DNA from: Dehalococcoidales bacterium
GTDB taxonomy: Bacteria; Chloroflexota; Dehalococcoidia; Dehalococcoidales; RBG-16-60-22
DNA length: 64,000 bases
Reading direction: 5' to 3'
NCBI GenBank assembly: GCA_016783105.1
Contig: JADHXF010000001.1
Location: forward strand, 1 to 64,000
This document shows, piece by piece, positions 54,190 through 63,255 of this stretch; positions within the stretch are counted from its first letter, which is position 1; each line of letters opens with the position of its first letter. A program made the translations under genes and the position numbers. A model generated the notes under the pieces. That model was not told where the DNA came from, made no database searches, and saw only the letters and a list, made by a program, of their open reading frames with translations.

Positions 54190-54829
54190 CCCTGACCTCT
54201 TCCACCGCTTTTTCTCCCCACAGCTCTTCCACACGGCGTACCGCGGACACCGTCATCAATAGCACCCTGTGGGAGAGAATGTCAAGCACATTGAGCAGAT
54301 TTGCCGGCATTGTCTTGATTCCCTTGATGTTATGCGCGGCCTTTATCACATGCTCCTCCGGCCCGGCCGTTACCACCAGTGCTGAGGAGTCGGCGCCGAG
54401 AGCATTGAGAATCTGTGCCATATATTTCGTCTTTGGCTCTAACTTCAGTTCCTGTACCACTTTCAACTCTTCATCCTTCACCTTGGACGAGAGAACGCAC
54501 TTCAGGGCCAGCTGGCGCATCTTTTTTGGTGTGTCCTGGTGATAGTCCCGCGGCCTTGGCCCGAAAATAATGCCTCCTCCCCGCCGTATTCCTGAACGGC
54601 GGCTGCCCGCCCGTGCCTGGCCGGTGCCTTTCTGTCGGAAAAGCTTGCGGCTGCTGCCCTGGACCTCGCTTCTGGTCTTGGTTGAGGCGGTACCCTGACG
54701 AGCGTTCGCCAGCTGCCCGACCATGACCTGATGCACCACACCTTCGTTGATGGGCACAGCAAAGACCTGGTCGCTGATTTCAACCTGGTCAACCACTTCA
54801 CCGGTCAGACTGTAAACTGGGACCTGCAC
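54176..54829 (-). CDS. rplD: 50S ribosomal protein L4, GTG start
   Basis: 217 aa from a GTG (54829). The extended loop RQGTASTKTRSEVQGSSRKLFRQKGTGQARAGSRRSGIRRGGG reaches into the exit tunnel; PRDYHQDTPKKMRQLALKCVLSSK follows. L4 is an S10-operon regulator in enterobacteria. Its ribosome binding site overlaps the end of rplC 4 bp upstream. Confidence 0.96.
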   Translation of the reverse strand: MQVPVYSLTGEVVDQVEISDQVFAVPINEGVVHQVMVGQLANARQGTASTKTRSEVQGSSRKLFRQKGTGQARAGSRRSGIRRGGGIIFGPRPRDYHQDTPKKMRQLALKCVLSSKVKDEELKVVQELKLEPKTKYMAQILNALGADSSALVVTAGPEEHVIKAAHNIKGIKTMPANLLNVLDILSHRVLLMTVSAVRRVEELWGEKAVEEVRDASV

Positions 54830-54833
54830 TTCC

Positions 54834-55457
54834 TTACTTCCCCCTCCTCGACTTCTTTATCAGCAGCAGGCCGTTTCGAGCTCCCGGTACGGCTCCACTG
54901 ATCAGCAAGAGATTGCGCTCAGGGTCAGCCTGAAACACTTCGAGGTTGCGCGTCGTCACTCGCTTGTTTCCCATCTGGCCGGCCATACGCGTTCCTTTGA
55001 ATACGCGGCCGGGCGAGGTACCGGCGCCGATGGAACCCCGGGCGCGGTGCCGGTCGGATTGACCGTGCGTCTTGGGCCCGCCGGCAAAATGATACCTTTT
55101 GACCACGCCGGCAAAGCCTTTGCCCTTGGATAGACCGGTGATATCAACCAGGTCACCAGACTTAAAAAGGCTGACATCCATCTTCTGTCCCTCTTCAATT
55201 TCCTTGATATCATCCAGCCTGAATTCACGGAGATATTTAAAATGGCCAGGTTCCTTAAGGTGCCCGCGCTGCGATGAGTTAAGCCTTTTGGCTTCGCCAA
55301 AGCCGAGCTGAACCGCGTTATAGCCATCTTTTTCCGCCGTTTTAATGCGGGTAACGGTGCACGGCCCGGCCTCAATAGCGGTTACTGCTGCCAGCATACC
55401 GTTTTCATGGAATGCCTGGGACATGCCCAATTTTTTACCGATAATTCCCTGTGCCAT
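54834..55457 (-). CDS. rplC: 50S ribosomal protein L3
   Basis: 207 aa. MAQGIIGKKLGMSQAFHENG, GDLVDITGLSKGKGFAGVVKRYHFAGGPKTHGQSDRHRARGSIGAGTSPGRVFKGTRMAGQMG is the conserved L3 core with the methylatable Gln. It is an early assembly protein near the peptidyl transferase centre. The ribosome binding region AGAAGAG lies in the 14-bp tandem repeat at 55462-55489. Confidence 0.97.
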   Translation of the reverse strand: MAQGIIGKKLGMSQAFHENGMLAAVTAIEAGPCTVTRIKTAEKDGYNAVQLGFGEAKRLNSSQRGHLKEPGHFKYLREFRLDDIKEIEEGQKMDVSLFKSGDLVDITGLSKGKGFAGVVKRYHFAGGPKTHGQSDRHRARGSIGAGTSPGRVFKGTRMAGQMGNKRVTTRNLEVFQADPERNLLLISGAVPGARNGLLLIKKSRRGK

Positions 55458-55461
55458 CTTA

Positions 55462-55489
55462 TATACTCTTCTATATATACTCTTCTATA
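55462..55489. repeat. 14-bp tandem duplication in the rpsJ-rplC gap
   Basis: TATACTCTTCTATA occurs twice back to back (55462-55475 and 55476-55489). On the coding strand each copy reads TATAGAAGAGTATA and contains the weak AGAAGAG ribosome binding site for rplC; the second copy also includes the rpsJ stop codon. Confidence 0.85.
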
Positions 55490-55793
55490 ACTTGATATCT
55501 ATCTCCACTCCGGAAGGCAAGTTCAATTTGGTTAAAGCATCGATTGTCTTCGAAGTGGTCTCCACAATGTCAATGATGCGCTTATGCGTCCGTATCTCAA
55601 ATTGCTCCTGTGAGTCTTTATCAATAAACGGGGAGCGTATCACACTGTACTTTTTTATATGTGTGGGCAACGGTACCGGTCCGACTACCACTGCTCCGGT
55701 ACGCTCCACGGCGTCGACGATCTGAGCCGCCGACTGGTCAATTACGCGGTGGTCAAACCCTTTTAGCTTGATGCGTATCGTCTGTTTAGGCAT
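55485..55793 (-). CDS. rpsJ: 30S ribosomal protein S10 (NusE)
   Basis: 102 aa. [71 protein letters not shown] is standard S10, which also works as NusE in antitermination. The ATG lies 1 bp after the fusA stop, so no tuf gene intervenes. Opens the S10 segment of the operon. Confidence 0.97.
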   Translation of the reverse strand: MPKQTIRIKLKGFDHRVIDQSAAQIVDAVERTGAVVVGPVPLPTHIKKYSVIRSPFIDKDSQEQFEIRTHKRIIDIVETTSKTIDALTKLNLPSGVEIDIKL

Positions 55794-55794
55794 A

Positions 55795-57873
55795 TCATTT
55801 CCCCACTGACTGTTCTGTTATTTCTTCAGTCAATTCTGCTGGTAATTGTCTGTACTGGTGGAATTCAAGCGAGTGTGTTGCCCTGCCTTGGGTGAGCGAC
55901 CTTAACCTGGTGGCATAGCCGAAGGTCTCGGCCAGAGGAATCAGGCATTGAATAACGTACACATCACCCTGGGCGTCAATATGCTCGATGTGTCCCCGCC
56001 TGGCATTAAGGTCACCGATGATGTCTCCCAGGAACTGCTCTGGCGTGACCACTTCCAGCTTCATAATCGGCTCGAGGAGAACGGGTCTGGCTTTCCTGAC
56101 ACCGTTTCTGAGGGCCAGAGAGCCGGCCATTTTGAAAGCAATCTCGGAAGAATCAACGTCGTGGTAACTGCCATCATAGATGGTGGCTTTGATATCGACC
56201 ACGGGATAACCGGCCAGAACTCCGGTTTCCATGGCTTCTTTTATCCCCATCTCAACGGGGGTGACATATTGTCTGGGAATGACGCCACCCTTGAGAGAGT
56301 TAACAAACTGGAAACCACCGCCCCGGTTCATTGGCTCGAGTTCCAGCCATACGTGCCCGTACTGGCCGTGCCCTCCTGACTGCCGCACAAATCTGCCCTC
56401 CACCTGGACCGGTGCGGAAATCGTCTCCTTGTAGGCGACCCGTGGTTTGCCCACCTTGGCACCGACGCCGAATTCGCTTATCATCCGGCTGACGATGACC
56501 TCAAGGTGAAGTTCGCCCATTCCAGAGATGATAGTCTGTCCCGTTTCCTCATTGTAGGTAACTTTGAAAGTGGGGTCCTCTTCGGTCAGTTTCTGCAGGG
56601 CGGCGGCCATTTTATCCTGGTCGGCCCTGGTTTTGGGCTCAATGGAAATGGAGACAACCGGCTCGGGGAATCGGATTGATTCCAGCCGCACCGGCTGTGA
56701 AATATCGGAAAGGGTGTCACCGGTGAAGGTATTCTTCAAACCCAGAGTGGCGACGATGGAGCCGGTGTCAGCCTCTTCTACCTCCTCACGACGGTTGGCA
56801 TGCATCAGGAGCAAGCGCCCGATGCGTTCCCGCTTGCCTGTGGTTGAGTTCCAGACCTGGCTGCCCGCTTTCATGATACCGGAGTAAACCCTGAGATAAA
56901 CAAGTCTACCGACAAACGGGTCGGAAACAACTTTGAAAGCAAGGGCGGAAAACGGGGCTTCATCGCTAGCGGGGCGGGCGACCTCTGCTTCCGAGGTAGT
57001 ATCGATCGCCAGCACCGGCGGCACGTCAAGAGGGGAGGGAAGGTAACTGATAATAGCATCAAGGAGTAGTTGTACGCCTTTATTACGCAGGGCGCTGCCG
57101 CAGAGAATGGGCACACCCTTGTTCGCCAGAGTTACTGTGCGCAGTGCCTGTCTTATCATCGATGGGCTGACCTCATGGCCCTCAAGATAGGCTTCCAGGA
57201 TATGGTCGTCATGCTCGGCCAGCTTTTCAATCAGGTCATGACGGTATTTATCGCAGCGTTTCTGTTCCGATTCCGGAACGGCGGCTTCTTGTGGCTCTGA
57301 GTCGGGCTTACCGTCATAATGCCACGCCTTGTTCTCGATGAGGTCGATGATGCCTTCAAATGATTCACCGCTGCTCAGAGGAATCTGGATGGGCAGCGGT
57401 TTCGCCTTCAGGCGTTTTTCAATCATGGAGATGGTACGTTTGAAATTGGCGCCGACGCGGTCCATCTTATTGATAAAGCAGATTCTGGGCACGCGATAAC
57501 GGTTGGCCTGTCGCCAGACCGTCTCTGACTGTGCCTCGACTCCGGCCACTCCGTCAAAGACCACCACGCCGCCGTCCAGTACCCTGAGGCTGCGCTCCAC
57601 CTCGGCGGTGAAGTCCACATGCCCCGGCGTATCGATGATGTTGATGCGGTGCTCATGCCAGTAGCAGGTGGTCGCGGCGGCAGTTATGGTGATGCCACGC
57701 TGGCGCTCCTGCTCCATCCAGTCCATCACGGCGGTACCGGTATCCACGTCTCCAATCTTGTAGGTACGGCCGGTGTAATACAGTATCCGCTCGGTAACGG
57801 TGGTCTTGCCGGCGTCAATATGGGCAATAATCCCTATATTTCTGATTTTTTCTAAAGAAAAACTTCTCGGCAT
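55795..57873 (-). CDS. fusA: Elongation factor G
   Basis: 692 aa from the ATG at 57873, which gives the canonical [25 protein letters not shown] start and family length; an in-frame ATG at 57909 would add 12 residues. GTPase motifs [18 protein letters not shown] and NKMDR are intact, as are the switch region [10 protein letters not shown] and domain IV with [15 protein letters not shown]. It translocates tRNA-mRNA on the ribosome. It follows rpsG and runs straight into rpsJ. Confidence 0.96.
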   Translation of the reverse strand: MPRSFSLEKIRNIGIIAHIDAGKTTVTERILYYTGRTYKIGDVDTGTAVMDWMEQERQRGITITAAATTCYWHEHRINIIDTPGHVDFTAEVERSLRVLDGGVVVFDGVAGVEAQSETVWRQANRYRVPRICFINKMDRVGANFKRTISMIEKRLKAKPLPIQIPLSSGESFEGIIDLIENKAWHYDGKPDSEPQEAAVPESEQKRCDKYRHDLIEKLAEHDDHILEAYLEGHEVSPSMIRQALRTVTLANKGVPILCGSALRNKGVQLLLDAIISYLPSPLDVPPVLAIDTTSEAEVARPASDEAPFSALAFKVVSDPFVGRLVYLRVYSGIMKAGSQVWNSTTGKRERIGRLLLMHANRREEVEEADTGSIVATLGLKNTFTGDTLSDISQPVRLESIRFPEPVVSISIEPKTRADQDKMAAALQKLTEEDPTFKVTYNEETGQTIISGMGELHLEVIVSRMISEFGVGAKVGKPRVAYKETISAPVQVEGRFVRQSGGHGQYGHVWLELEPMNRGGGFQFVNSLKGGVIPRQYVTPVEMGIKEAMETGVLAGYPVVDIKATIYDGSYHDVDSSEIAFKMAGSLALRNGVRKARPVLLEPIMKLEVVTPEQFLGDIIGDLNARRGHIEHIDAQGDVYVIQCLIPLAETFGYATRLRSLTQGRATHSLEFHQYRQLPAELTEEITEQSVGK

Positions 57874-57937
57874 CGCTTTTGCCTTTACTGGATTCGGGTT
57901 CTTTGTCATAATCTTCGTGTTAATGATTATTCACCTT

Positions 57938-58408
57938 TTACCACCGGTAGTGGGCGAAGGCGCGGTTCGCCTCGGCCATCCTGTGGGTATCTTCGCGCTT
58001 CTTAATCGTAACGCCTTCACCGCGCAGAGCATCAGACAGCTCATCAGCCAGTCTTTCCGTCATTGACTTGCCTTTTCTCGCTCTCGCTGATTTCAATAGC
58101 CAGTTCAGTGCCAGGAAGAGACCGCGGTCAGTGCGTACTTCCACAGGTACCTGGTAGGTGGCCCCGCCCACTCGGCGCGGTTTGACCTCGAGCAGCGGCG
58201 TGGCGTTTTTCACCGCCTGTTCCAGCGCCGTTATCGGGTCTTTACTTGACCGCTCTTCCAGAATATCAAGTGCCCCGTACACAATATTTTCCGCAGTCCT
58301 TTTCTTACCGCACGTCATTACCTTATTTATTAAAGTGGACACGGTTACATTATGGAACTTCGGGTCCGGAGCTAGCTCTCTTTTTTCTGGCTGGGCACGT
58401 CTTGGCAT
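57938..58408 (-). CDS. rpsG: 30S ribosomal protein S7
   Basis: 156 aa, AGGAG 6 bp upstream. MPRRAQPEKRELAPDPKFHNVTVSTLINKVMTCGKKRTAENIVYGA and VEVRTDRGLFLALNWLLKSARARKGKSMTERLADEL are S7 hallmarks. It organises the 16S 3' major domain and contacts E-site tRNA; S7 is a translational repressor of the str operon in E. coli. It lies 15 bp after rpsL. Confidence 0.97.
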   Translation of the reverse strand: MPRRAQPEKRELAPDPKFHNVTVSTLINKVMTCGKKRTAENIVYGALDILEERSSKDPITALEQAVKNATPLLEVKPRRVGGATYQVPVEVRTDRGLFLALNWLLKSARARKGKSMTERLADELSDALRGEGVTIKKREDTHRMAEANRAFAHYRW

Positions 58409-58423
58409 TCTATACTCCTATTT

Positions 58424-58855
<432 letters not shown>

Positions 58856-58881
58856 CTTTTCTCCTCCTGCCGTACAATTTA

Positions 58882-58958
58882 AATGGATGAGCCTTGGCTC
58901 ATCCATTAATTTAGTGACGGCTTGAACCCTTCAGCTCAATCCATCAGCTATGGCTGAA
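58882..58958 (-). promoter_or_regulatory. Structured rpsL leader with competing hairpins
   Basis: In mRNA sense a 3' hairpin AATGGATGAGC/GCTCATCCATT (58907-58882, tetraloop) lies 20 nt before the ribosome binding site. Upstream, TTCAGC (58958-58953) pairs with GCTGAA (58935-58930). The segment ATGGATTGAGC (58944-58934) in that first loop nearly repeats the 5' arm of the second hairpin, so it can compete for GCTCATCCAT with one bulge. No T-run follows. This resembles an autoregulatory or attenuating leader. Confidence 0.5.
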
Positions 58959-58978
58959 ATCCAAATATCCAAGAGGTA

Positions 58979-59008
58979 AGTCTACCATAAGTCCAGATTA
59001 ATTGTCAA
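58979..59008 (-). promoter_or_regulatory. Promoter of the ribosomal superoperon
   Basis: TTGACA (59008-59003), 18 bp, TAGACT (58984-58979) on the minus strand, giving a leader of about 117 nt to rpsL. It is the only clear promoter seen upstream of the 37-gene cluster. Confidence 0.6.
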
Positions 59009-59033
59009 TGGCTATAAACTGGCTCGGTGGAAC

Positions 59034-59828
59034 TTACATTTCGCCGAGCAGGCGGCGCAGTCCTTCTCCATGCTTCCGGCACCACTGATAGATGGTCATC
59101 AGGTCCCAGCCGATGCAGAAGTGGCGGACGCCCATCTCTATGAATTCCCGGGCTTTTTCGAAATCATCAAGTTCCACACGGGGATGGACGCCCTTTTTGA
59201 GCGCAAGCTCGATTATGTCCTTTTGTTTGCGCTGTATCTCGGGGCTGTGCATCTTTCCCGCCCGGCCCGTATTGACCGAGAAATCGCACGGGCCAAACTG
59301 AATCATGTCCAGACCTTCGATTGAAAGCACCTCGTCCATCTGTTCCACCAGGCTCGCTTTTTCCACCATGACGGCAATGACTGCCTCCCGGAGTGTTCTG
59401 ACCCAGGCTTCGGTGCCAATCTCCAGGACAAAGCCGGTGATACGGCGTATTACGCAACCCTGAAAGCCATCGTCTTCGGGTGTGGCGGGCCTGACCATGC
59501 GGATGCATTGCCTGACTTCATCAGCGGTGTGGCAATCGGAAAACAGGATGTTCGGAATACCGGCACCGAGGGAACGGCTGGTGATGAACAGTCGCGGGTC
59601 CTGCTCCACCTTCATCATGGATGACATATGGGGAAACAGGTCCACGGCGCGCGCGAAGTTATCAAGCTGGGGAAGGCTCCAGGTGGCATATTGTCCGCTC
59701 AGCTCGATGTAGTCAAAGAGGCCGGAGTGCCCGATCACCTCTATAATTTCGGGTGACGTGGTGATTACGTGGGTACCAATGGTTGGCTTTCCCGCGTCCA
59801 GAAGCTCCCTCATTCGGTTTTTTCTCAC
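59034..59828 (-). CDS. HpcH/HpaI aldolase/citrate lyase family protein
   Basis: 264 aa, GTG start with AAAGGAG 5-6 bp upstream. MRELLDAGKPTIGTHVITTSPEIIEVIGHSGLFDYIEL is the family N terminus; VEKASLVEQMDEVLSIEGLDMIQFGPCDFS contains the metal-binding Glu/Asp region. These class II aldolases split 2-keto-4-hydroxy acids or act on citramalyl/malyl-CoA-like substrates using a divalent metal and pyruvate enolate. The usual FPPxGxRG segment reads ATPEDDGFQG here, so the substrate may differ. It is the last gene after lipA on this strand. Confidence 0.88.
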   Translation of the reverse strand: MRKNRMRELLDAGKPTIGTHVITTSPEIIEVIGHSGLFDYIELSGQYATWSLPQLDNFARAVDLFPHMSSMMKVEQDPRLFITSRSLGAGIPNILFSDCHTADEVRQCIRMVRPATPEDDGFQGCVIRRITGFVLEIGTEAWVRTLREAVIAVMVEKASLVEQMDEVLSIEGLDMIQFGPCDFSVNTGRAGKMHSPEIQRKQKDIIELALKKGVHPRVELDDFEKAREFIEMGVRHFCIGWDLMTIYQWCRKHGEGLRRLLGEM

Positions 59829-59873
59829 CGTAATCTCCTTTACGATAGAATTATAATTGGGGACTCACCCATT

Positions 59874-60737
59874 TTAGCAGGATTTTGCTCTGTCGTATAG
59901 TTCAGCGGCCCGGTAGGAACTCCTGACCAGAGGCGACGAGGCAACTTCAATGAATCCCAGCGCCTGGCCGATGGCTTCATACCCGGTGAATTCCTCCGGG
60001 GGGACAAAGCGAACCACGGGATGATGTGGGGGGGAGGGCTGGAGGTACTGCCCGATGGTCAGCAGGTCGCAATTTGCCTCTCTCAGGTCGCCCATCACCT
60101 CAATGACTTCCTCTCTGCTTTCGCCCAGCCCGAGCATCAGGCCGGACTTGGTGACAAGCGCCGGGTTCAGCTTTTTCACCGTATAGAGCAGTTCCAGCGA
60201 GCGGGCGTAATCTGCCCCCGGCCTCACCTCGGGGTAGAGACGGGGCACTGTTTCCACGTTGTGGTTGATGACCTGCGGGCCGGACTCAACCACCATCCGG
60301 ATAGCCTCCTCTGAACCGCGGAAATCAGGGACGAGGACCTCAACTGTGATACCGGCCACATTTCCCCGGAGTAAAGTTACCGTTCGGGCAAACTGAGAGG
60401 CGCCGCCATCAGGCAGGTCGTCCCTGGTGACGGAGGTAATGACAACGTAGCTTAGCCCCATTTTCTTAACTGCCTCAAACAGGTGTTCCGGCTCTTCTTC
60501 ATCAACGAGACCTGGACGCCCCTTCTTTACCGCGCAGAAGGTGCAGCACCGGGTACACACGTCTCCCAGAATGAGAAAGGTGGCCGTGCCCGCCGTGAAG
60601 CACTTGCCGATGTTGGGGCAGAGGGCACTCTGGCATATGGTGTGCAGGCTCAATCCGTCCAGCAGGCCGTGCATGTCTGACATGACGGCAGGGTCGGCGA
60701 GCTTCTGCTTAAACCAGGGTGGCAGTCTTCCTCTCAT
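59874..60737 (-). CDS. lipA: Lipoyl synthase
   Basis: 287 aa. The auxiliary cluster motif CQSALCPNIGKC and the radical SAM motif CTRCCTFC are present, with the C-terminal VRSSYRA that supplies the Ser ligand of the auxiliary iron-sulfur cluster. It inserts two sulfur atoms into octanoyl groups on E2 or GcvH. Its first 29 bp overlap lipB, so the two are translated together. TATFLILGDVCTRCC and HNVETVPRLYPEVRP are also typical. Confidence 0.96.
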   Translation of the reverse strand: MRGRLPPWFKQKLADPAVMSDMHGLLDGLSLHTICQSALCPNIGKCFTAGTATFLILGDVCTRCCTFCAVKKGRPGLVDEEEPEHLFEAVKKMGLSYVVITSVTRDDLPDGGASQFARTVTLLRGNVAGITVEVLVPDFRGSEEAIRMVVESGPQVINHNVETVPRLYPEVRPGADYARSLELLYTVKKLNPALVTKSGLMLGLGESREEVIEVMGDLREANCDLLTIGQYLQPSPPHHPVVRFVPPEEFTGYEAIGQALGFIEVASSPLVRSSYRAAELYDRAKSC

Positions 60738-61407
60738 AATAGTTCTCGTCGACTGAGTCGCCTGTGAATTTCAGTTCAACCTCGAAAACTTCAGCGAAGT
60801 GGGCCAGCAAACGCTCGGTTACCTCATCTACTGCTAGCTCACGTCCGAGGAGACGGGCCATTGAAGTGGCTGTTTTGCTGGTGAAACCACAGGGGTTAAT
60901 CAGGGAAAAGTGGTTCAGGTCTGTGTTCACATTGAGGGCAAAGCCGTGCATGGTAATCCACTGGCGGATGCTGAGCCCGAGGGCGGCAATCTCCTTATCA
61001 TTTACCCAGACGCCGGCGTGGCTGTGGTCACGCTCCGACTTTATACCGTAATCAGCCAGCGTTCTGATGAGCGCTTCTTCCAGGTTGTGGACATACTGGT
61101 GGGCGTCCCGGTTCCGCTCTCGCAAATCCAGTATAGGATAGCCGACAATCTGGCCGGGGCCGTGATAGGTAACGTCGCCGCCGCGGTCGGTGAAGATTAA
61201 AGATACGCCTGTGTCGGCCAGTTTTACCGGTGAAACGAGGACATTTTCCAGTTTGCCCGACTTGCCCACGGTGATGGTGGGCGGGTGTTCCAGCAGCAGC
61301 AGCGTATCGGCTATCCGACCTCTCAGCCTCTCCTGAAGCAGCGCTTTCTGCAGCTCGTAGGCCTCACGGTAATCAATCTGTCCCAGCTGTTGAACGGTAC
61401 ACCGCAT
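60709..61407 (-). CDS. lipB: Lipoyl(octanoyl) transferase
   Basis: 232 aa from the ATG at 61407; a GTG at 61419 is in frame but less well placed. RGGDVTYHGPGQIVGYPILDL and NPCGFTSKTATSMARLL give the substrate loop, catalytic Cys and Lys. It moves octanoate from acyl carrier protein to lipoyl domains, the substrate of LipA. It lies between lpd and lipA, so the pathway from E2 protein to lipoylated complex is in one operon. Confidence 0.95.
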   Translation of the reverse strand: MRCTVQQLGQIDYREAYELQKALLQERLRGRIADTLLLLEHPPTITVGKSGKLENVLVSPVKLADTGVSLIFTDRGGDVTYHGPGQIVGYPILDLRERNRDAHQYVHNLEEALIRTLADYGIKSERDHSHAGVWVNDKEIAALGLSIRQWITMHGFALNVNTDLNHFSLINPCGFTSKTATSMARLLGRELAVDEVTERLLAHFAEVFEVELKFTGDSVDENYYERKTATLV

Positions 61408-61427
61408 CCTTTGCCCCACGTTCTTCG

Positions 61428-62834
61428 CTACCTGTTCTTTGAGGGATAGTGTATTGTCTCACCGGTGACATCGAGAGCGGCCTCATGCATGGCCTCGGAG
61501 AGGGAGGGGTGGGCATGCAGGGTGGCGACTATGTCCGGTACGGTGGCTTCCATCTTCATGGCAAGGGTGGCCTCGGCAATGAGCTCGGTAGCCCGCGGAC
61601 CGAGGATATGAACGCCGAGAATCTGGCCGTATTTCGACTCGGTGATGATTTTAATCAGGCCGCGGCGCTCGCCCAGGATGGTGGCAATGCTGTTGGCGGC
61701 AAAGGGGAACCTGCCAATCTTTATTTCATGCCCCTGCGATTTGGCTTCTTCCTCGGTGAGGCCGATGCTGGCCAGTTCCGGCAGGCTGTGCGTGAAACGC
61801 GGCACAACCTGGTAATCAATAGTGGCGCTGCGACCCATGGCATTTTCCGCGGCAATAATGCCCTCTTCCATGGCCACGTAAGCGAGCATGATGCCGCCGG
61901 CGGCATCTCCTGCGGCATAGATACCCGGAACGCTGGTCTCCATGCGCTCGTTAACCTGGATGGCACCCCTGTTTATCTTCACGCCAGCTTCCTCAAGCCC
62001 CAGACCATCCGTGTTCGGCCGGTACCCCACGGCAATGGCGACCACTTCCGCTTCCAGTTTCTGTTCCGTTTTGCCGTCCGATATGATGGCCGCTTTCCCG
62101 CCAGAGCTGTCTTCAATTTTTAATACCCTGGTGCCCTCGTAGAGCTGAACGCCGTCATCTTTGAGTGCTTTGGCCAGTATCGATGTAAGTTCGGCGTCTT
62201 CCAGAGGCAGGATATGGGGCAGCATCTCCACCACGCTCACCTGGCAGCCCAGCTTGGCCAGGATGGTGGCCATCTCAATGCCGATAACCCCGCCGCCAAT
62301 CATAATCATGCTTTTCGGGATGCTTTCCAGGTTGAGGATTTTCTCGGCGTTTATCACACCGGAAGGACTATCCGCGCCCGGAATGGGCAGCGATATCGGC
62401 TTGCCGCCGGTGGCCAGTATTATTTTTTTGGCCTGAACGACCTGCTTCTGACCCTCTCCGCTTTCGATTTCCACCTGAAGGGAAGGCAGTAGCCGGGCGC
62501 GTCCCCTGATAACTTCTATCCGGTTGCTTTTGAGCAGGCTTTCCACACCTGAAACATGGGTCTTTATGACCGTGTTCTTGCGCACCTGCATTCTGGCCAG
62601 GTCAGCGCTGACATCCCTTGCGGTGATGCCAAACTGCTCCGATTTCTTCATCGTTTCGTAAAGTTCGGCACTGTAAAGCAGGGTTTTAGACGGCACGCAT
62701 CCCCGGTTGAGGCAGGTACCGCCCAGCGTGTCCATCTCGATGACGGTGGCTTGTCCGCCAAGCTGCGCCGCCCTGATGGCGGCTACATAGCCCGCCGGTC
62801 CGCCACCTATAATGACCAGCTCTCTCTCTTCCAC
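61428..62834 (-). CDS. lpdA: Dihydrolipoyl dehydrogenase (E3)
   Basis: 468 aa, GTG start with GGAGG 7 bp upstream. FAD motif LVIIGGGPAGYVAAIRAAQLG, redox disulfide GGTCLNRGCVPSK, NAD motif MIMIGGGVIGIEMATILAKLG, second FAD motif GIYAAGDAAG, and the C-terminal HAHPSLSEAMHEA with the catalytic His-Glu. It reoxidises dihydrolipoyl groups of 2-oxoacid dehydrogenases. Upstream is an AhpD-like gene, then E2. Confidence 0.96.
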   Translation of the reverse strand: MEERELVIIGGGPAGYVAAIRAAQLGGQATVIEMDTLGGTCLNRGCVPSKTLLYSAELYETMKKSEQFGITARDVSADLARMQVRKNTVIKTHVSGVESLLKSNRIEVIRGRARLLPSLQVEIESGEGQKQVVQAKKIILATGGKPISLPIPGADSPSGVINAEKILNLESIPKSMIMIGGGVIGIEMATILAKLGCQVSVVEMLPHILPLEDAELTSILAKALKDDGVQLYEGTRVLKIEDSSGGKAAIISDGKTEQKLEAEVVAIAVGYRPNTDGLGLEEAGVKINRGAIQVNERMETSVPGIYAAGDAAGGIMLAYVAMEEGIIAAENAMGRSATIDYQVVPRFTHSLPELASIGLTEEEAKSQGHEIKIGRFPFAANSIATILGERRGLIKIITESKYGQILGVHILGPRATELIAEATLAMKMEATVPDIVATLHAHPSLSEAMHEAALDVTGETIHYPSKNR

Positions 62835-62881
62835 CTAAATACCTCCGGTAAAAATATAAGCTGATTCGGCTCTGGTCAGCG

Positions 62882-63220
62882 TTACGTTGCCAGGTCGTCA
62901 ACCGCCTGTTGCACCAGCTGCAAATAGGCCAGAGACGGCCCGCCACCCATCTGCACTGCCACCCAGCCGGCCTCCATAACCTGCTCCTTGGTGGCCCCGT
63001 GGGCCAGCGCGTTTCTCACGTTGGCTGCTATGCACCAGTGGCAGTGCTCGGCAACAGCGATGCTCATGGCAATAAGGTATTTGTATTTCTGTTCCAGTGC
63101 CCCCGGTGCTTTGGCTGCCTGGGTCAGTGCGGCAAAACCTTGCCTCTGCTGGGGCCACTCCTTCTGCCAGCGTGCTATGCTGGCATCAAGTTCTCGAACG
63201 ACTTCTTTCATGTTTTCCAT
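62882..63220 (-). CDS. Carboxymuconolactone decarboxylase / AhpD-like protein
   Basis: 112 aa, AGGAGGGG upstream. EHCHWCIAANVRNALAHGATKEQVMEAGWVAVQMGGGPSLAY has the AhpD-type CxxC (Cys-His-Trp-Cys) followed by His. AhpD of mycobacteria is a lipoamide-dependent peroxidase partner reduced by E2 and dihydrolipoyl dehydrogenase, so its place between E2 and lpd genes fits a lipoamide-linked antioxidant role. Plain carboxymuconolactone decarboxylase activity is unlikely here. Confidence 0.9.
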   Translation of the reverse strand: MENMKEVVRELDASIARWQKEWPQQRQGFAALTQAAKAPGALEQKYKYLIAMSIAVAEHCHWCIAANVRNALAHGATKEQVMEAGWVAVQMGGGPSLAYLQLVQQAVDDLAT

Positions 63221-63255
63221 TTGGCTCTACCCCTCCTGAAAATATAGCCATTTAA

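Noticed and set aside
58856..58906. 17-residue N-terminal extension of S12
   Set aside because: It would start within the leader hairpin; the TTG at 58855 gives the standard S12 N terminus with a strong ribosome binding site.
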